NCBI GenBank assembly: GCA_916610825.1
Contig: OU744448.1
Coordinates: 14,507,936-14,571,935, forward strand
DNA from: Haliclystus octoradiatus
Lineage: Eukaryota > Cnidaria > Staurozoa > Stauromedusae > Haliclystidae
Reading direction: 5' to 3'
DNA length: 64,000 nucleotides
The position numbers were made by a program, and so were the translations under genes. Shown here piece after piece: positions 50,501 through 64,000 of this stretch. The stretch's first letter is position 1, and each line of letters opens with the position of its first letter. The notes beneath the pieces were generated by a model, which made no database searches, was not told the DNA's origin, and was given only the letters and a program-made list of their open reading frames with translations.

Positions 50501-52339
50501 GTTTCTGACCTGAACGATGAAATGATCATTCTGAAAGCAGATTGTCATTTGGTTCTGCCGTTTTTTAACAGATACAAAAACATGATGAGTTGTGAAGTCT
50601 TTTTTCCGGTGTAAACCCTCTTATGGAAAACAAACAATGTCCTTGCATATATTAAAAAAGTGAGACACATAATAGTAACTTTAACTGCATTTTTGAGGAA
50701 GAAATGATTGAATAGAATAGAAAAAATTTCTCTATCTAAAGAACCTATCCCAATATCCGGGATTTAACTAATAGAAAACGGTGCTGAGTTTTATGTACTC
50801 TGATACAAACACGCACCCAGCGTGTTCGTATTAGAGTACTTAACACGGATAACCGTTTTCTATTTGTTTTATAAATAAATAACTTGTTTATTTTGACATT
50901 ATTAGAAACACGCTGTGCTTTTTGAGAAAAGCATGTTGTAAAAATGGAGTAAAATAGATTGAAAATAAACGCAAAGAGCATTGGTTGTCTGAATACATTA
51001 TTAATTAGAAGATTCAAAGTATTATTCAGCTACTCGTATACATGATCCTATGTGTTTATGCTTTTAGAGCAGTTAAACGCTGTAATTTATCGCATTGCAA
51101 TATGCCGCTTTGGCGCTTAACAACAAAACAAAACTGCTGTATGAACTACGAACAGAAACATTGAACTTGGGAATTTTATAGATTAATGTGTTTAATTTAT
51201 GATTTTGTTTTAAAGTTATTGTGCTTTGTGTTACAGTTGAACTCGGTTAATATCCCCTCGTTTAATTTCCCACCTTGCTTAATATCCCCACTTGGAACTG
51301 ATTTCCATTTTTAATGCTTCATACAAACTCTCATATCCCACCTCGCTCAATATCCCGCTTTTTACCCGTACCAGAGAGGGGATATTAAGCAAGTTCGACT
51401 GTATTAATTTTAATTTGAAGGGTTTTTTTAAGCGCTCCATCATTGAAAGATTTTCTTTATATGAACACCATTTTGTTTCTGTTGCTAACTTGTTTCATTT
51501 TGAGGCTTCAAAACAAAAGCCATTATTTTACGATTTTACACAGCCTGACACAAACATCGATAACAACCAGCAATCAATATCACATTCGATGATTTATAAA
51601 TATGTATAATACACTTAAAAGGATCAAAATTGACCGGCGACCTATACATGCTTAGAGTCACATGCTTGTTTGTCATTCGTGTTGTTTCTGTGCCTGAAGC
51701 CATGCTGAAACTGAAATATTAATTCAAATTATTGAACTTGTAGAGACCGGTGGTCAATTTTGCTCCTTCAAGATTTTTTTTGTGAAGTGATTTAGTGTCT
51801 AGCACGTACTTAGCACATTATCAATACATTTGTGGTTTCAAAAAGTGATACACAGAAATCTCTATAATATAATGTCGAACGTACACTTTGATATATACAC
51901 TTTAAGGCGATACATATACTTTGAGAAATCACCCATGATTTGACATTAATTATAATTTGAGCTGATTCATGAAGAAAACAATATTCTTGTGTCTCTGTTA
52001 AAAATATTTGTTTCATGTTGAAAAAATAAAATCATCCAAGGATCATCAATGGTCTAAGGCCATGGATTACTGTAAAGTATTAGCCTAACTAACCTTTTTT
52101 CCTTGTGCTTCGTTTGATTTATTTGGTTCTGTACTGATATAAAACAATGGTAACTGTGCATCTTCTGTTTCCTTGGCTTCGATTTGACTGTCTGTATCTT
52201 TGACTAGACAATCTGCATCATCATTATAAGAACCGGTTTTGTTTGGAGGTGAAGTTAACTCAGATTCCTCACCAAATACAAGGGCTTCCAAAGATGCACC
52301 ACTAGCTCTTGATTTATTCTGGCTATTCTTTGCCTTCAT
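44546..52339 (-). CDS. UTP18: U3 small nucleolar RNA-associated protein 18 (UTP18/WDR50), complete, 12 exons, 491 aa
   Basis: A WD40 protein of the small-subunit processome, which processes 18S pre-rRNA in the nucleolus. Exons in transcript order: 52094-52339, 49794-49873, 49503-49601, 48746-48813, 48439-48626, 47584-47752, 47098-47198, 45656-45746, 45122-45239, 44915-45037, 44776-44824, 44546-44689. All are bounded by GT-AG, and frame is kept (1476 nt). Marks: LEALVFGEE near the N-terminus; acidic SAWQDDDDTK; FDKIIGQPSWA; then WD40 repeats with LQFHPSASILMTAGLDKTMN, FSPDGEALYSAGGDGDVYVW, YVACGSSSGVVNLYDSE, NPKPLKSIMNL and, at the end, SGYFAIGNDKGRALLYR. Human UTP18 is about 556 aa; the difference is mostly in the acidic N-terminal part. 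Two large foldback elements sit in its introns. Confidence 0.94.
45914..46618. mobile_element. Foldback element with about 265-bp arms, 9-bp target duplication (MULE-like)
   Basis: The element spans 45923-46609, flanked by GGTATAAGC at 45914-45922 and 46610-46618. Its termini are AAGATATTATAATAGAA and the mirror image. The arms are imperfect but continuous over about 265 bp, with a loop of about 170 bp. A 43-codon reading frame occurs in each arm (46175-46044 minus, 46358-46489 plus). Long TIRs with a 9-bp duplication resemble Mutator-like foldbacks. It sits in the UTP18 intron between 45747 and 47097. Confidence 0.85.
47793..48401. mobile_element. Foldback element with about 220-bp arms in UTP18 intron
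   Basis: The left arm (about 47832-48060; CAAAGCAAAAGATAACGACA... to CCTATTCAATTACAATGTGT) is mirrored by the right arm (about 48172-48386) with few mismatches and a spacer of about 110 bp. The direct repeat AAAGACAATATG at 47793-47804 and 48390-48401 brackets the structure and may be a target duplication. No coding capacity. The UTP18 transcript would contain this strong hairpin. Confidence 0.8.
50770..50864. mobile_element. Short palindrome (95 bp) in UTP18 intron 1
   Basis: AATAGAAAACGGT...ACAAACACGC on the left mirrors GCGTGTTCGTA...ACCGTTTTCTATT on the right, with a loop of about 6 bases. Arms are about 45 bp with several mismatches. It could be a minimal MITE or a hairpin. No target duplication is evident. 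Confidence 0.65.
51234..51401. mobile_element. TA-flanked MITE with CAGT termini (168 bp)
   Basis: Left CAGTTGAACTCGGTTAATAT, right (minus strand) CAGTCGAACTTGCTTAATAT, with TA on both sides. The interior repeats AATATCCC/CCCACCTCGCT motifs. It resembles pogo/Tc1-mariner MITEs but belongs to a different family from 20601-20777. A remnant lies at 1915-1990. Confidence 0.85.
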
Positions 52340-55300
52340 TTTCAGTATGTGAGTAGAAAGAATCTGAATAGACTATTTGAACGTTAACAACTTCATTGAT
52401 GAGTAAGAAAGTGTGATGAGTGTATACCATGGAGTGTTTAACTGTAAGTTGTAGGGCCTAACACTGCACTGCACGTGAATCTACTATTATGTGGGTATTA
52501 TGATTTCAGCTAACTCAAAGCATTAGCATATACTAGTCTCAGTTACAGTTTATCGTTATATACCAGTCAGTGTGATGTACTTCCTTGTGTTTGACAACTT
52601 GAAACCTTCTTTAATTAATATAGAAATTAATTAAACCACTGTATACCGATATAAAGTGTAAACCAATGCCAATGATGTTCTCACGAGTCTTTTGGCTAGC
52701 ATTTCGAAAGAACCTCTTTGTTAATAAATGGGGCTGTCCCGTAGGCTGACGACCCCTTGATTGAAAATGCAAAAAACTTTATCACAAGTATTCAGAAACA
52801 TAAATAATTGTTATGTTTTTTAGCTTGAGGTTTAGACGAGAATATTATAAACTATACGGAGAAAAGACATAGCTATATAACTAAGGTAAATGTTGATTCG
52901 TGGAATAACATTTGGTATTTACTTTTATAGGAAAGCATTAAGTCATTAAAAGCCTTACAACTAAAATTTAAAACATGAAACGGATCACCTTCACCTGTCG
53001 GAATTGGTAACGGATAAAAAACCAGCTGCATAAAAGAGTAATCTCCTTTATGTGTTTTCACAGAGTCGCAGTCAAACGAATTATACAATCTAGTATTACG
53101 ACTTACTCGAAGATGATGTGAAAATAAAGAACACCGTCATTGCGGGTTGCGGCCATCACGCACGCGTGAAGCCAGTTAAAAACAGGGCGGATATTGATCC
53201 AGAAGAATAGCAAACTGTGGTCACGATTTGATGTGGAATTGTGGATGGCTCACTAAACCTTAGAAGGAAACTGAAAGAATCAAACAAACTATCGTCACTT
53301 ACAAAATTATGTTAGGTGAAGTTGAACACCGCCGACTGCTGGTAAAAATTTAAATTTATTTGTTATAGTTGTTTGTTTTTAGTACTTACTGAACATAGCT
53401 AACTCATAAAGGCCTACCAATCCGTATGCTAGTGAGTAGATTAGTCACATTTGTTTATCCCTCTTTCCTCTGAATTCATTCCATTTTGATTGTAATAATC
53501 ACTTTATTACAACACTTTCAACCCACATTTCACCTTGGCTATTAATTAGATGGTTTTAAGGGCTGGTTTCTTTTTCACCGAATAGTCCTAATTAATTGTG
53601 CATTTTTAGATTTGAGGGTGCCAAGAGATTGCATACCATCACTGTAATGAATTGAAATTGAAGCTGTTGTATTCGTGTAATAAAATAATTCATGATAAAT
53701 ATTATATTAAATTAAATTAAAATTAAATTAAATTATATTAAAATAATCTGTGATACGATTACATCAAGTCAGTGTATTCAGCACCTAGCCATTTCTCATC
53801 AAAGCCAAACCAAATTACATAGGCCTACATGGTTTTACTCAATACATATATAATGGGAAGAATGCTGTTTGCGGGCAAGATCTTACTGCGTAATCACTTT
53901 CGCAGCTGAAATTGCAGCAACAAATTTCGTATCTGTGTCCATATTTTACAAGACATCAGCGCTATTTCCATGATTATGTAGCTGTTATGTCTAAAATGTA
54001 GGCCTACTTGGATATATGAACCGCCCGCACATAATTGCAAAAGAATTTAGCTTCAAGCCGCACATTTTCTGAGAAAATACGCCACCATGCATTTTTCCCA
54101 GTCGTGCGAAACCAGTTATTTAAAGGTAGGCCCTAACTGTAAAAGTTTTTTGTATTAATAACCCCACAATGAGACCAAAACTTTGATCAGGAAAGATATT
54201 GATACCAAGCTCATTAATAAACAGTATATGAGAGTGATAAAAGGAATTTTCGTGAGACATGAAATGGGTGTTTTAACTCCAGTGATTCTGTGAAGACCAA
54301 AAATATATCAACATGATTTGTGAAAGTGATTGAACTACCGAAACGTGAAAGCGATTAATTTATAGCTGTTATTTGTGAATTATGCTTCAAGTGTGCATGA
54401 AACTAGTATGCGTTTACAGACCGCGATTCATTCACAAAAGAATAGGGTCTGTGTGAATTGCTCGGTTTCTCTCTCCGGGCCTCGTATCAGAATAAGATTG
54501 ATGTCACATAAGTATGCAAGATTAAGATGATTCTCACCGGGATTCTCACATTACTTTGTTCACTTCAGTTGACATGATTGCAATAAGTTCTATTTTAGGC
54601 TTTGTAGCTATGACAATTAATTGATCGAACGGAGGTGATGAATTTATTATCTAAGAACAATAGATTTACCTGGCATCGATCAGAAACTTCCGCTCTACGT
54701 TTTCGTAGAGTGGCTGGACAGAGAACTGTGCAAAACACACAGACCCTATTCTTTTGTGAATGAATCACGGTCTGTAAACGCAGACTAGCATGAAACATGA
54801 AATTAGCGATTTCAAGATACCAGTTTTCCGCAATTTTTAAAATTTTAGATAAGAAATGAATAGACAGCAATTTTCTGCATCTTCCATGTTGCTAAACGTG
54901 ATTCGGCCATTTTAAAAACGTGATCCAGACCCCATTTACTATCAAACTGGGCAAACAACAGCAACTTTCAAATCGTTCAAAAATCCTTGTTGTATAGCCT
55001 AGCCATTTTTTTTCGATTTTGTCTGACGATGTGGACAGTGTATTTTATTTGTTGCATTGTGTTTGATGACCATTTCCAAGGACGTTTTTAATGGAACGTC
55101 TTTGTCATTGTTTTTGAACCATTTTGTTCAAAATTTATCGAACCCTTTCAGTGTTGTTGCCTTTCCATGGCTTCCTTTTAAGCTCAGTCAAGGACATCTG
55201 ACTTTTTCTAGAAAAGTCTGAAAGTCGGGTCCGTTTAACCGCTCTTAAAGAAGACTGTTTCCAAACACGAAAAACACACGTCGGACAACAAAAGATTTGT

Positions 55301-55469
55301 TGCGTAAAATTTGCCTTCGTTTACCCAAGGCTTTATATATCGGACAATCTTGTATGCTATAAATTTGTTTTGCATCAATTTTAACACCCATACGTTATAT
55401 CATAATGAAATGAAATGATGCGAATGAAATTTCGCCTTTTTACCAATCACCAAAAATAATTTAGAGATT
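52340..55469. other. Divergent UTP18-septin intergenic region
   Basis: No gene is recognised. UTP18 (leftward) and the septin (rightward) start at the two ends, so promoters for both should lie here. A short GC-richer stretch at about 53135-53180 (GCGGGTTGCGGCCATCACGC) stands out from the AT-rich background. TTAAA-type low-complexity DNA lies at about 53705-53750. A MITE is at 54396-54797. TAGGCCTA occurs at 53820 and 53999. Confidence 0.4.
54396..54797. mobile_element. TIR MITE (about 400 bp) upstream of the septin gene
   Basis: The left arm CATGAAACTAGTATGCGTTT plus ACAGACCGCGATTCATTCAC and AAAAGAATAGGGTCTGTGTG is mirrored at 54736-54797 with few changes. Weaker homology continues inward (about 90 bp arms). 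No reading frame of note. No clear target duplication. Confidence 0.75.
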
Positions 55470-63294
<7,825 letters not shown>

Positions 63295-64000
63295 CTCTGT
63301 TTATGATTAATGGTTTCCTTCCTCAGAACAGCTTTAATCTTTAATCAATTACAAGGACTATCTTATTTATAACTGTGTCAAGCTATGACAGATCAACTCT
63401 TAGTTTGGTAACGTTTTTTTTGTATTATTAAGTATTATTATTGTTGAATTTATTATTTTTACTTTTCTCTCAATTTCTGCTAAATTGAGCTAGTGTCACA
63501 TAATTCCCAATTAACAAATCAAATTAAAAATCTGCTTTCTTTTTGTTTGTTTGTAAAAATTCCACTTGCTTCTGATCAATATTGTAGATCCTCAACTGAG
63601 TAAGGGGATATAAGATGAAAAATGCTATCTAACATCTAACACCATACCTTACTTAAAAGATATCGATCTTAGGTCTAGTACTTATACTAGAAACCCATAC
63701 AATATTACATAATACCCCCCTTGCTGTTGCCAAATCAAACTTTGAAGCAATTTCATTTTTAATTAAGGTTTTCTTGATTATATGTTAGGCCTAGATCAGG
63801 TCCAGCAAAAGTAGGAATCCTGGAATCGTAAATTCCTGAAAGAGAAAATTCAGAAGAAAATTGATATTTCTTTGATTTTTTGGTTAAACTTCAACAAAAA
63901 ATCCATAAGAAAATGCTGAAATGCCTCTAGGATTCCAAAAAGGTGAACCTTTTGTCAGACCCTTGCTTTGATGATGATTTGCAGAAATCTAATCTCGATT
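63295..64000. other. Septin 3' flank
   Basis: The 3' UTR should begin here. There is no AATAAA close to the stop; ATTAAA at about 63523 is a candidate signal. TAGGCCTA occurs at 63786. No further gene is seen to the window end. Confidence 0.4.

Noticed and set aside
50259-50513. 84-codon plus-strand frame in UTP18 intron 1
   Set aside because: No recognisable domain and it lies inside an intron on the opposite strand; length is compatible with chance.

Overview
This is an AT-rich animal nuclear genome window. It has spliced genes with GT-AG introns, many transposable elements and long ATT microsatellites. The genes are clearly metazoan: ribosomal protein L9, the telomere protein RAP1, the nucleolar WD40 protein UTP18 and a septin of the SEPT6/8/10/11 group. 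Gypsy, L2-like LINE, Penelope-like and tRNA-SINE relics fit an aquatic invertebrate, perhaps a tunicate or another invertebrate deuterostome. I cannot name the species from the sequence.

Layout. 1-3347: the last two coding exons of RPL9 (+). 4847-44401: a complete nine-exon TERF2IP/RAP1 gene (+) predicted to encode 338 aa, with BRCT, Myb and C-terminal RCT domains. Its fourth intron (20346-38887) splits the Myb domain and holds most of the retroelements: a decayed Gypsy, a second Gypsy relic, LINE pieces, a Penelope-like element, and an L2-like LINE into which an intact 4.84-kb Gypsy element has inserted. Its third intron (10944-20233) holds an AAT array of about 680 bp, two LINE fragments on opposite strands and two copies of a tRNA-derived SINE. 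44546-52339: a complete twelve-exon UTP18 gene (-), 491 aa, convergent with TERF2IP with only 144 bp between the stop codons. 55470-63294: a complete fourteen-exon septin gene (+), 410 aa, whose eighth intron contains three ATT arrays separated by palindromic elements.

The genes do not form a pathway. They are housekeeping or structural genes (ribosome, telomere, ribosome biogenesis, cytoskeleton) with TE-loaded introns. The most notable observations are these. A TIR element in TERF2IP intron 2 has a 10-bp target duplication that copies a GC-type splice donor. A foldback element has arms that carry a 43-codon reading frame conserved in three copies. Three TIR elements are nested inside one another. 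Palindromic MITEs are embedded in ATT arrays. The palindromic octamer TAGGCCTA is over-represented and absent from the retroelement-rich block. I did not find a convincing new molecular system.
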